A stretch of 64,000 bases of DNA from Mycobacterium sp. 852013-50091_SCH5140682 (GTDB lineage: Bacteria; Actinomycetota; Actinomycetes; Mycobacteriales; Mycobacteriaceae): positions 1-64,000 of the forward strand of contig NZ_LZTB01000004.1 of NCBI RefSeq assembly GCF_001665685.1. Direction: 5' to 3'. The notes beneath the pieces were generated by a model. It did no database searches and was not told where the DNA came from. It saw only the letters and a list, made by a program, of their open reading frames with translations. This document shows, piece by piece, positions 1-7,213 of this stretch. The translations under genes were made by a program, and so were the position numbers. Each line of letters opens with the position of its first letter. The first letter of the stretch is position 1.

Positions 1-352
1 TCTCGGGTCGGCCGGAGAATTCGGTGTTGATCACGTTGACGCCCAGGTCGACGGTGATCTCGATGACGCGTTTCCAGTTGCGCACCGCGGCCTCACGGGC
101 ATCCGGGTCCGGGCTCGACCACCGCAGCACCGGCAACACCGACGCGATCCCGACGCCCGCATCGGCACACGCCTTGCGGAACTTGGCGACCAGATCGTCA
201 TCGGCCCGCGGGTGGTTGAAGAACGGGATGAAGTCCCGGTGCGGCGTCAGCTGCAGATACTCATACCCCAACTCCGCCACAAGCTTCGGAAACTCCAACA
301 ACTCGTGCGAGTGGTGAAACGGCGTGGGATCCAATGCGATCTTCATGCTCAT
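1..352 (-). CDS. Sugar phosphate isomerase/epimerase, TIM-barrel (3' part outside window)
   Basis: The N-terminal 117 residues (MSMKIALDPTPFHHSHELLE at the start) read as a xylose-isomerase-like TIM barrel of the IolE/IolI/IolH type: a beta strand with a DPTPF motif, a 'YEYLQLTPH' strand and a 'VINTEFSG' strand with the acidic residue expected of a divalent-metal site. The start ATG (350-352) overlaps the stop of the upstream dehydrogenase in ATGA, so the two are translationally coupled. Context with an IolG-like dehydrogenase and an inositol-type porter suggests conversion of a keto-inositol or keto-sugar intermediate. The C-terminal half lies beyond the window edge, so the exact subfamily cannot be assigned. 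An in-frame ATG two codons later (344-346) is an alternative start. Confidence 0.8.
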   Translation of the reverse strand, partial: MSMKIALDPTPFHHSHELLEFPKLVAELGYEYLQLTPHRDFIPFFNHPRADDDLVAKFRKACADAGVGIASVLPVLRWSSPDPDAREAAVRNWKRVIEITVDLGVNVINTEFSGRPE

Positions 353-1392
353 GCCCCTTCGATCGAGTCGCGTGCAACCATGGACACCTCGACCGGCCGG
401 CCGGACTGCAGGGATTCGACACCCGCCTCGCACACCGCGGCAGCGGCATAACCGTCCCACGCGGTGGGCCCATCGACATTCGCACCGCTACGAACTGCGT
501 TGACCCACCGCTGAATTTCGGTGTCATACGCCCGACCGAACCGCTCCCGGAACCCCGGCGTGATCAGCCCACCCCACGTACCCGGGCCTCGTTCTCCCTC
601 CATGCGGGCTGCACTCTTGCGCACCACACCCACATCCAGGCCGATCATCGCCGAACCGTGTTCGGCAACCACCTCGGTGCGTACCTCGTAGGCGACCCCG
701 GTGTGGACGAACAGCTCGACGTCGACATGCTTGCCGCCGGCAGTCCGCAGGATCGCGATCTGCGGATCGGAAAGCCCTTCGGGGCCCGAGGGATTCGGTG
801 TCGGTTTGATGATCTGGATGGACGCGATCTCCTCGTCGAACAGGAACCGGGTGACGTCGATCTCATGGACCAACGAGTCACGCACCACCATGGCGCTGTC
901 GAAACCGTGTGGTACGGCGGGGTTGCGATGTGCGCAGTGCAACACCAGCGGCTTCCCGAGCTCGCCCTGGTCGAGCATCTCCTTCAGGGCCATGTACTCG
1001 TCGTCGAAGCGGCGCATGAACCCGACCTGGATGAGCCGCTTACCCAGCTCGGCTTCGCGCTTGACGACTGCGAGCGCCGATTCGACGTCGGTGGTCAAGG
1101 GCTTCTCGCACAGCACCGGCTTGCCGTGATCAAGGCATGCCAGAAGCTGCTTTTCATGCGTGGGCCCCGGGGTGGCCAGGACCACCGCGTCCACGTCGGG
1201 AGCGGCGATCGCATCCAGCGGATCACTGATCGCCCGGCAGCCCGGGATATCGGCGGCGACGGCTTCTGCCTTCTCGGTGAGGAAGTCGTTGACGACCACG
1301 ACGTGCGCACCGGAGATGCGGGACGACAATCGCGCGACGTGATCGGCGCCCATCAGGCCGACGCCCAGGACGGCAACTCGAAGATCGGACAT
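349..1392 (-). CDS. iolG: Gfo/Idh/MocA oxidoreductase, myo-inositol 2-dehydrogenase-like
   Basis: A 347-residue cytoplasmic NAD(P)-dependent dehydrogenase. The Rossmann motif GVGLMG lies at residues 10-15 and the family motif CEKP at 95-98. Lys97, Asp172 and His176 fall at the same numbers as the catalytic triad known for Bacillus subtilis IolG, which is good support for inositol 2-dehydrogenase or a closely related polyol dehydrogenase (oxidation of the axial hydroxyl to scyllo-inosose). It follows the porter gene by 26 bases and overlaps the isomerase gene by 4 bases. scyllo-Inositol, or another cyclitol or sugar, remains possible because family members differ mainly in substrate. Regulation is probably by the LacI protein divergent from the porter. 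Confidence 0.8.
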   Translation of the reverse strand: MSDLRVAVLGVGLMGADHVARLSSRISGAHVVVVNDFLTEKAEAVAADIPGCRAISDPLDAIAAPDVDAVVLATPGPTHEKQLLACLDHGKPVLCEKPLTTDVESALAVVKREAELGKRLIQVGFMRRFDDEYMALKEMLDQGELGKPLVLHCAHRNPAVPHGFDSAMVVRDSLVHEIDVTRFLFDEEIASIQIIKPTPNPSGPEGLSDPQIAILRTAGGKHVDVELFVHTGVAYEVRTEVVAEHGSAMIGLDVGVVRKSAARMEGERGPGTWGGLITPGFRERFGRAYDTEIQRWVNAVRSGANVDGPTAWDGYAAAAVCEAGVESLQSGRPVEVSMVARDSIEGA

Positions 1393-1418
1393 GGAAATTC
1401 CTTTCGGCTATGGCGGAT

Positions 1419-2837
1419 TCAGTGAGTAACGGCGGGAATAGGGCCGGTGCCGTGGGCTTCGAAACGCTCTTCGAGCTCTTCGAGGCTGGTGCCCTTGGTC
1501 TCCGGCACATAGCGGCGGACGAACCACCACGAAACGAGGTTGATCACCACGAACAGCGCGAACGTGCCGGTCGAGCCGAGCGCGGAGTTCAGCAGCGGGA
1601 ACAGGAACGAGATGATGGCATTGGTGCACCACAGCACGAAAACCGCGATGCCCATGGCAAATCCGCGAATGCTCAGCGGGAAGATCTCCGAGAGCAGCAG
1701 CCACACACAGGTACCGATGAACATCTGGACGAACGCGACGAAGGCGATCATGCCGCCGAGGATCACGTAACTGCGGGTCGTCGACTCCGGCAACAGGAAC
1801 ACCAGCGAAAGTGCTGCCTGCGATGCGGCAACCCCGGCGAATCCGATCAGCAGCATGGTGCGCCTGCCGATGTAACCGAGCAGGACGATTCCGATGACCG
1901 TGGTGACCACGGAGGTGACGCCGACGGCGATGGTCGCCACCAGGGCAGCGCTGACACCGAGGCCGCTCTGCTTGAGAATCGTTGGGGCGTAATAGTTGAC
2001 AGTGTTGATGCCGGTGGCCTGCTGAATGACGGCCAGGCCGCACCCGATGAGAACCACGCGCCGGATCCACGGCACGTCGCGAATCACCGAGAACGGGGTG
2101 GCGGTGGTCTTGAGCATGTGTGCGGTGTGATCTTCGATCAGGACATACTCGGCATCGGCCTCGGCCGGGTCGCGGCTCAGCCCGAGCACCGAACGCGCTT
2201 CGGCCATACGGCCTTTGAGGCCGTACCACCGCGGCGAGTCGGGCAGCACCAGCATTCCGATGAACAGAGCGACCGCCGGGACGGCGGCTACCGCGAGCAT
2301 GACGCGCCACACGTGGGGGTCGTGGAACAGGCGATCCAGCAGCGCGTTGGTCGCAAAGGCCAGCATCTGCCCGGTGACGATCATCAGTTCGTTGATGGTG
2401 ACCATGCGTCCACGACGGTCGGCGGGCGCCATCTCCGCGAGGTAGAGCGGGCAGGTCACGGCCGCGGCGCCGACGCCGAGCCCGAGTACGATGCGAGCGG
2501 CAACCATCACCTGAACACCCGGCGCCAGAGCACACCCGATCGCGCCGACGAGAAACAGGCCGGCGCACACCAACAGCGTGCGCTTTCGGCCGACCCGGTC
2601 GGCGACCCGGCCGCCGAACAGCGCGCCGAAGGCCGCGCCCGGGAACAGCAGGCAGCTGACGACGGTGGCCTCGCCGAAGGCACTGAGGCCCAGGTCGTCC
2701 TTCATGTAGAGCAGGGCACCGGAGATGACGCCGGTGTCGTACCCGAACAGCAGCCCACCGAGGGTGGCGATGACGGTGAGCTTGGTCAGGAATCTGCCAT
2801 GCGTGGCGGTTCGGACTCCGCCAGATGATCCGGACAC
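1419..2837 (-). CDS. iolT: MFS sugar porter, inositol-type (IolT-like)
   Basis: A 472-residue, 12-TM sugar-porter-family symporter. Signatures seen are GYDTGVISG in TM1, the loop motif RVADRVGRKR, LPDSPRWYGLKGR before the central loop, GINTVNYYAPTI in TM7 and PETKGTSLEELE at the C terminus. This combination is typical of actinobacterial inositol and sugar H+ symporters. It is the first gene of the minus-strand catabolic operon, followed by the IolG-like dehydrogenase. A perfect 16-bp palindrome 24 bases upstream of the start is a likely LacI operator. Substrate assignment rests on the neighbours rather than on the porter sequence itself; another polyol or hexose is possible. Confidence 0.78.
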   Translation of the reverse strand: MSGSSGGVRTATHGRFLTKLTVIATLGGLLFGYDTGVISGALLYMKDDLGLSAFGEATVVSCLLFPGAAFGALFGGRVADRVGRKRTLLVCAGLFLVGAIGCALAPGVQVMVAARIVLGLGVGAAAVTCPLYLAEMAPADRRGRMVTINELMIVTGQMLAFATNALLDRLFHDPHVWRVMLAVAAVPAVALFIGMLVLPDSPRWYGLKGRMAEARSVLGLSRDPAEADAEYVLIEDHTAHMLKTTATPFSVIRDVPWIRRVVLIGCGLAVIQQATGINTVNYYAPTILKQSGLGVSAALVATIAVGVTSVVTTVIGIVLLGYIGRRTMLLIGFAGVAASQAALSLVFLLPESTTRSYVILGGMIAFVAFVQMFIGTCVWLLLSEIFPLSIRGFAMGIAVFVLWCTNAIISFLFPLLNSALGSTGTFALFVVINLVSWWFVRRYVPETKGTSLEELEERFEAHGTGPIPAVTH

Positions 2838-2860
2838 TCCAGGCCTCGATTCCTCTTCTG

Positions 2861-2885
2861 ACTAACGCGCGTTAGTAACGCGCGT
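2861..2885. promoter_or_regulatory. Tandem LacI-type operator
   Basis: ACTAACGCGCGTTAGT at 2861-2876 is a perfect 16-bp palindrome with the central CG usual for LacI-family operators. The decamer TAACGCGCGT recurs at 2876-2885, exactly 13 bp after its first occurrence at 2863, giving a second, partial site. The element lies between the divergent porter and lacI genes, so one protein could control both. A TACTAT sequence at 2892-2897 is a possible -10 for lacI. Confidence 0.7.
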
Positions 2886-2944
2886 GAGGTCTACTATGGG
2901 CGCATGCCCGAACTGTGTCAACCGTCACTGTCCCGGGGAGCCCG

Positions 2945-3970
2945 GTGAGCCCGTCGCCGCGCACCGGCCCACGGCGGCCCACCATGGCCGACGTCGCCGA
3001 ACGCGCGGGAGTGTCGCGAACCCTGGTCTCGTTCATCCTCGACGGCAAGCCGGGTGCGAGTGAGGAAACCCGTCAGCGGGTGCTGGCTGTCGCCGACGAG
3101 ATCGGTTACCGCCCCGACTCGGCCGCGCGCCTGTTGGCCCAGGGACGCAGCCGCACCATCGGGGTTCTCACCGACGTGCACCAACTGTTCCAGGCCGAGT
3201 TGGTGACCAACATCTACCCGGCCGCCGAGAGCTGCGGCTACGACATGCTGCTGTCGGCCAATCTGCACGACCACGCGGAGTCCACGTTCGTCGAATCGCT
3301 GCTGAGCCACCGGTGCGGCAGTCTGATCCTGTTGGGCCCCAGATCAAGTCACGACTATCTCAAGCAGCTCGCCGACCGCGCCCCGACCGTGGTGGTCGGC
3401 CGTCGACTCGCCCACGTCGACAGCGACGCCATGTTGGCGACGGTCCGCACCAACGATGCCAAGGGCATGCGGCTTGCGGTCGACTATCTGGTCGATCTAG
3501 GCCACCGCGATATCCACCACGTCGACGGCGGCGACGATCCCGGTTCCGCCGACCGCCGCCGCGCATACCGCGCCGCGATGCGCAGCCACGGACTCGTCGA
3601 CCGCATCGCTGTGATCCCGGGTGCCCACAATGAGCAGGCCGGTGCGGCCGCGGCCAGGGCCATGCTCGACGCCGACACTCTGCCCACCGCGGTGCTGGCC
3701 GGCAATGACCGCTGCGCGTTGGGTCTGCTCGACGTGTTCACCCGCGCCGGCGTCGACATCCCCGGCGAGCTGTCCCTGATCGGGTACGACGACAGCCATC
3801 TGTCGGACAACCCGCGCATCGACCTGACCACCATCCACCAGGATGCGGCCGGTCTCGCCCAACACGCGGTGCGGCTCGCGGTCGCGATGCTCGAGGGCCG
3901 CAGCGAAGCCCACGACGTCGTGCTGGAACCCAAGTTGGTAGTGCGCTCCACCACCGCGCGGGCGAAGTAG
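2945..3970 (+). CDS. LacI-family transcriptional regulator
   Basis: A 341-residue repressor. The N-terminal helix-turn-helix reads MADVAERAGVSRTLVSFILD, followed by a hinge region (GYRPDSAARLLAQG) and a periplasmic-binding-protein-like effector domain with LSLIGYDDSHLSDNP near the end. I chose the GTG at 2945 because GGGGAG lies 4 bases before it; an in-frame GTG at 2915 without a clear ribosome site would add ten residues. Divergent transcription from the inositol-type operon and the palindromes between them make it the likely local repressor, relieved by a sugar or cyclitol intermediate. Confidence 0.85.
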   Translation: MSPSPRTGPRRPTMADVAERAGVSRTLVSFILDGKPGASEETRQRVLAVADEIGYRPDSAARLLAQGRSRTIGVLTDVHQLFQAELVTNIYPAAESCGYDMLLSANLHDHAESTFVESLLSHRCGSLILLGPRSSHDYLKQLADRAPTVVVGRRLAHVDSDAMLATVRTNDAKGMRLAVDYLVDLGHRDIHHVDGGDDPGSADRRRAYRAAMRSHGLVDRIAVIPGAHNEQAGAAAARAMLDADTLPTAVLAGNDRCALGLLDVFTRAGVDIPGELSLIGYDDSHLSDNPRIDLTTIHQDAAGLAQHAVRLAVAMLEGRSEAHDVVLEPKLVVRSTTARAK

Positions 3971-3997
3971 CCGCCCTCCACCCCCTCGCCGAGACGA

Positions 3998-4018
3998 CGG
4001 TTTTTGGCGCGAAAACCG
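3998..4018 (+). terminator. Possible intrinsic terminator after lacI
   Basis: A 7-bp perfect stem (CGGTTTT / AAAACCG) with a 7-base loop starts 27 bases after the lacI stop. It has no long U tract, as is common for mycobacterial terminators. A partly overlapping inverted pair, ACGGTTT (3997-4003) and AAACCGT (4033-4039), could form an alternative structure. Confidence 0.4.
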
Positions 4019-4081
4019 CCAAATTTCGCCATAAACCGTAGTGTCGGCGCACCCGCAGTTGTGATACAGCAGATATTGATA

Positions 4082-4102
4082 GTGCCCTAACTATTAGGGT
4101 AC
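4082..4102. promoter_or_regulatory. Inverted repeat, probable MarR operator
   Basis: GTGCCCTAA (4082-4090), a 3-base spacer CTA, and TTAGGGTAC (4094-4102) form 9-bp arms with a single mismatch. The element ends 9 bases before the marR start codon and would overlap the ribosome site or promoter, consistent with autorepression by the encoded regulator. Confidence 0.6.
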
Positions 4103-4111
4103 TTTTTAATC

Positions 4112-4609
4112 ATGCCCACACCAACCGCGGTGGAAGTCGATCCCCTTGCCCTCGAGCGGCAGGTCTGTTTCGCCCTGGCCATCAGCAACCGCGCCGTGCA
4201 GGCCGTCTATCGGCCTCTGCTGGAGCCGCTGGGCATCACCCACCCGCAGTACTTGGTGATGCTCGCGCTGTGGGACCACCAGCGGTCGGATGCCGCGGGC
4301 ATGCCTCCGCTGTCGGTCAAGCAGATCGCTGCGGCATTGCAGCTCGAATCGGCGACGCTCTCGCCGATGCTCAAGCGCCTCGAAACGCTGGGCCTGATCA
4401 CCCGCACCCGCAGCACAGGCGACGAGCGCTCGACCGACATCGGCCTGACCGAGGCCGGCGTCGCCCTGCGCGAGCAGGCCTTGGAGATCCCGCCGGCCGT
4501 CGTCGCGCGACTGGGCGTCGACATGGCCGAGCTCGAGGAGCTGCACCGGGTACTCACCCGGATCAACACCGCGGCGTTGGCCGCCAACGCACTCACCGCC
4601 GGAACCTAG
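4112..4609 (+). CDS. MarR-family regulator, OhrR-like
   Basis: A 165-residue winged-helix regulator. Residues 15-25 (ERQVCFALAIS) contain Cys19 at the place of the reactive cysteine of peroxide-sensing OhrR proteins, and the recognition region reads LSVKQIAAALQLESATLSPM followed by a KRLETLGLITR wing. This suggests a thiol-based sensor of organic peroxide or other oxidant, although no ohr gene is next to it. The following gene, a DUF5313 membrane protein, begins 8 bases after its stop and is probably co-transcribed. It could also be an ordinary MarR protein that only keeps the cysteine by descent. Confidence 0.85.
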   Translation: MPTPTAVEVDPLALERQVCFALAISNRAVQAVYRPLLEPLGITHPQYLVMLALWDHQRSDAAGMPPLSVKQIAAALQLESATLSPMLKRLETLGLITRTRSTGDERSTDIGLTEAGVALREQALEIPPAVVARLGVDMAELEELHRVLTRINTAALAANALTAGT

Positions 4610-4617
4610 GAGTCACC

Positions 4618-5034
4618 ATGGCGAATGACCGCCCAAATCCGATCCAGTACCTCACCTACGCGTACGGCAGGCGGCTGCCCGACTCGATGCGCGAGTGGGT
4701 GGCCCACGACCTGGCCGACTACGGCGCGGTACGCCGTCACATGGTCCGGATGGCGATCCCGCCGCTACTCGTCCTGGCCCCGCTGTGGCTGTTGCCTGCA
4801 TCGCTGTACGTCCACATGGAGATGACGGTGCCGATCTATATCTGGGCGCTGTTGATGGCGCTGGCACTGAACAAGGTGTGGCGCCGTCACCGGCTGGCCC
4901 AGCACAATCTTGATCCCAACCTCGTCGACGAGATCAAGTACAAGAAGGAAGCCCACATCCACGAGGAGTACATCCGGCGCTTCGGCCCGCGGCCGGAATC
5001 GGCCCGGTACCAGGCCAACAGCAGCCCCTTCTGA
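4618..5034 (+). CDS. DUF5313 family membrane protein
   Basis: A 138-residue protein of unknown function. It begins RPNPIQYLTYAYGRRLPDSM, which resembles the mycobacterial DUF5313 family, followed by a conserved 'VAHDLADYGAVRRH' segment. Two hydrophobic stretches (MAIPPLLVLAPLWLLPASLY, then a second ending ALLMALAL) should form a membrane hairpin, with a charged C-terminal tail rich in Lys, Glu and Arg. AGGAG overlaps the marR stop region and precedes the ATG by 5 bases. Coupling to an OhrR-like regulator suggests a membrane role in stress, but nothing in the sequence identifies it. Confidence 0.75.
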   Translation: MANDRPNPIQYLTYAYGRRLPDSMREWVAHDLADYGAVRRHMVRMAIPPLLVLAPLWLLPASLYVHMEMTVPIYIWALLMALALNKVWRRHRLAQHNLDPNLVDEIKYKKEAHIHEEYIRRFGPRPESARYQANSSPF

Positions 5035-5146
5035 ATCGACGCCAGCAAAAACAGGTACCGCACTACTCGGGCCTCCCGAGCTGCCGAGCCGTGAACATGA
5101 ATCCATCGTGCGATCTCACCGCCAGGCAGCGTTTCAGGGAGGTTCT

Positions 5147-5704
5147 GTGGCCATCGATGATTTGGGCTGGCTCGCCCACGTCCTGCGGGCCGAGGGTCTG
5201 ACGGTGACCGAGATCGACGGCTGGCGGAAACGTGGCCACGGCTATATCGACGACGCGTGGGGCGTGGTGTGCCACCACACCGGGACCGACACCGTCGCCG
5301 CTGACCTGGTTGCTGACGGTACCGCCGACCTACCGGGCCCGTTGTCGCACATCCTCGTCGGCCGTGACGGCTCCGCCACTGTCGTTGCTGCGGGCATCGC
5401 CCACCACGCCGGGCACGGCTCGTACCCAGATCTGCCTGCCAACAGGGCCAACGCCCACACGATCGGCATCCACGCCGTCAGCGACGGCAGGAAACCCTAT
5501 CCGCTGGAGCAGTACCTGGCCTACGTCCAGTGCTGCGCGGCGGTCGTCGCCAAGCTCGGGCAACCAGCCTCGCATGTGATCGGACACAAGGAATGGGACC
5601 TCACCAAACACGATCCGTCACTGAGCATGGACCAGCTCAGGGCTGATATCGCAGACCGGATTCCCGGCCGCACCCGGTACAGTGATCGGCATGGGTGCCG
5701 GTGA
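5147..5704 (+). CDS. N-acetylmuramoyl-L-alanine amidase-domain protein (Amidase_2/PGRP type)
   Basis: A 185-residue protein with an Amidase_2 (T7 lysozyme/PGRP) fold: WGVVCHHTG gives the first zinc His pair, IAHHAGHGS the central region, and HVIGHKEWDLTKHDPS a second zinc His and the Asp/Pro loop. The expected activity is cleavage of the MurNAc-L-Ala bond in peptidoglycan. The start is GTG 5147, chosen because AGGGAGG lies 4 bases upstream; the open frame extends further but without a ribosome site. No signal peptide is evident, so export, if any, is non-classical. It resembles both mycobacterial chromosomal proteins of the Rv3594 type and phage lysins; no phage genes are near. Confidence 0.8.
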   Translation: MAIDDLGWLAHVLRAEGLTVTEIDGWRKRGHGYIDDAWGVVCHHTGTDTVAADLVADGTADLPGPLSHILVGRDGSATVVAAGIAHHAGHGSYPDLPANRANAHTIGIHAVSDGRKPYPLEQYLAYVQCCAAVVAKLGQPASHVIGHKEWDLTKHDPSLSMDQLRADIADRIPGRTRYSDRHGCR

Positions 5705-5816
5705 CGACAGCGCATCCGCACGCGTGGTGCGGGTCGTCGTGTCGTGCGCACCGAGTCTGTTCGCGTCGATCTGGAACCGCGCCCGGCTGGCGCCGCTGAA
5801 GAGAATCGCGGGTTAG
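5691..5816 (+). CDS. Possible small ORF, 41 aa
   Basis: A 41-codon frame beginning MGAGDDSASARVVRVVVSCA overlaps the 3' end of the amidase gene by 14 bases and ends inside the inverted repeat before the MFS gene. It has no obvious ribosome site and I recognise no family. It may be only a chance frame in GC-rich DNA. Confidence 0.2.
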   Translation: MGAGDDSASARVVRVVVSCAPSLFASIWNRARLAPLKRIAG

Positions 5817-5839
5817 TTCTTCGTTTGTACGACTAACCC
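5810..5839. promoter_or_regulatory. Inverted repeat before the MFS/SBP/monooxygenase operon
   Basis: GGGTTAGT (5810-5817) and ACTAACCC (5832-5839) are perfect 8-bp arms separated by 14 bases, ending 21 bases before the MFS start. It may be an operator for an unlinked regulator or a weak terminator hairpin for the upstream amidase gene. Confidence 0.45.
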
Positions 5840-5860
5840 CTGCTAGTTCTCTGAGGCGTC

Positions 5861-7213
5861 ATGAAGCCGTCCCTATACGCCGTTTCGGCGTCGCTGTACC
5901 TGACCGAATACACCCTCTACTCCAACTCCTCGTCGACCGTGCTGTTGAATTCGGCGATTTCCGAGTCCTTCGACATACCGTTCGCGCAAGCCGCCTACGT
6001 CGGTGTGGCCTTCCTGGCGGGCTTCTGCGTGGCACTGCTGCCGGCCGGGATGACCGTGCACCGATATCCACCGATGCGAGCCTTCCACGTGAGCTCGATG
6101 GTGCTCGTCGCGCTCGGCATCGCCGCCAGCCTCAGCCCACAGTTCTGGGTCCTGATCGTCATCCGGTTCCTGCAAGGCGTGGCCTCGGCCGCCTTGGCCC
6201 CGCAGATCTTCCGAATCATTCGCAGGCAGTTCTATCCCGATCACCACTCGGCCGTGCTCGGGACCTGGGGTCTGGTGGTCTCGGCCTCGGCGTTGGCCTC
6301 ACCGCTGATCACCGCGGCACTCAACGATGCGTGGGGCTGGCGCTCGTTCCCGTATGAGACCGTGGCCACGACGATTGCCGCCGTCGCCCTGATGGCGCTG
6401 GGGTCCACCGCGGAGACCACCGCCGATGATCAGCCATCGCCGAACCGGTCGCGAGGCACGGCGGCACTCATCGTCGGTCTGGGCGTCGCGCAAGTGGGAA
6501 TCTTCCTGGCGACACGCGCCGCCAGCACCGTAGTAACCCGAATTGTGCTGTGCACCATGGCGATCGCAGTCGGCATCACGGTCATCGTGATATGCAGGCG
6601 AGCGTCGGACACGCCCCGGCCGATCCTGCACCAGAGCTTTCTCATCGTCTTCGTCGCCGGTATGGCGACCAACGTCTTCACGCTCTCGGTGATGTACTTC
6701 CTGCAGCAGGTGCGCTCATTCGATTCGTACCGGTCGGCACTGGTCCTGATCCCGATGGCATTCTTCGCGGGCCTGCTGCCGGTGCTGCCGTGGGGACGTC
6801 CCGGCAACAGCCGCAAGAACACTCGGCTTGTGGCCTACGGGGCCACTCTGTTGATCGTGACGGCAGTGAGCCTCATCGTGCCTGCCGTCGCGCCGGGTGA
6901 CGGTGTCATCCCACTGCTCGGTAGTGCCGCGGTGATGGGTTGCGCGATGGGCCTGCTATGGAGCCCGTTGGCCGCCAACGTCCTGACCAACTCAGCGCAG
7001 ATCCCTTTCGATTCGAGCGTGTACCACTACCTGCGCGCGCTCGGCGCAGCGATCGGGGTGTCGATCGGAGCGACAGCCATCAGCGAAACAGCGGACGGCA
7101 CAGCACTGTTCAACACCGCCGCCGCGCTGGTCCTGCTCGCCGGGATCGTGGCTTTCGTCGCTGCTCACGCAGCTCGGCGCGCGGCGTCCTCGCAGTTGGC
7201 TCCGGTCGGATGA
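5861..7213 (+). CDS. MFS transporter, DHA2-like drug/metabolite exporter
   Basis: A 450-residue polytopic membrane protein with about 12 to 14 hydrophobic segments. The segment IRFLQGVASAALAPQIFRII resembles the RxxQGxGAA motif of TM4-5 in drug-H+ antiporters of the DHA2/EmrB group, and LMALGSTAETTADDQPSPNR marks the central loop. The likely role is proton-driven efflux of a small molecule. Its stop overlaps the start of the next gene in ATGA, so it is co-translated with a solute-binding-like protein and then a FAD monooxygenase. The three together could form a resistance or secretion unit. The substrate cannot be told from sequence. Confidence 0.8.
   Translation: MKPSLYAVSASLYLTEYTLYSNSSSTVLLNSAISESFDIPFAQAAYVGVAFLAGFCVALLPAGMTVHRYPPMRAFHVSSMVLVALGIAASLSPQFWVLIVIRFLQGVASAALAPQIFRIIRRQFYPDHHSAVLGTWGLVVSASALASPLITAALNDAWGWRSFPYETVATTIAAVALMALGSTAETTADDQPSPNRSRGTAALIVGLGVAQVGIFLATRAASTVVTRIVLCTMAIAVGITVIVICRRASDTPRPILHQSFLIVFVAGMATNVFTLSVMYFLQQVRSFDSYRSALVLIPMAFFAGLLPVLPWGRPGNSRKNTRLVAYGATLLIVTAVSLIVPAVAPGDGVIPLLGSAAVMGCAMGLLWSPLAANVLTNSAQIPFDSSVYHYLRALGAAIGVSIGATAISETADGTALFNTAAALVLLAGIVAFVAAHAARRAASSQLAPVG

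Noticed and set aside
1410..2828. 472-codon open frame on the plus strand
   Set aside because: Exact antisense of the sugar porter gene; composition is His/Asp/Gln-rich low complexity as expected for a shadow frame in GC-rich DNA, with no domain.
5147..5704. Prophage endolysin
   Set aside because: The amidase domain is phage-like, but no holin, structural, integrase or att-like sequences are nearby, and chromosomal mycobacterial proteins share the domain.
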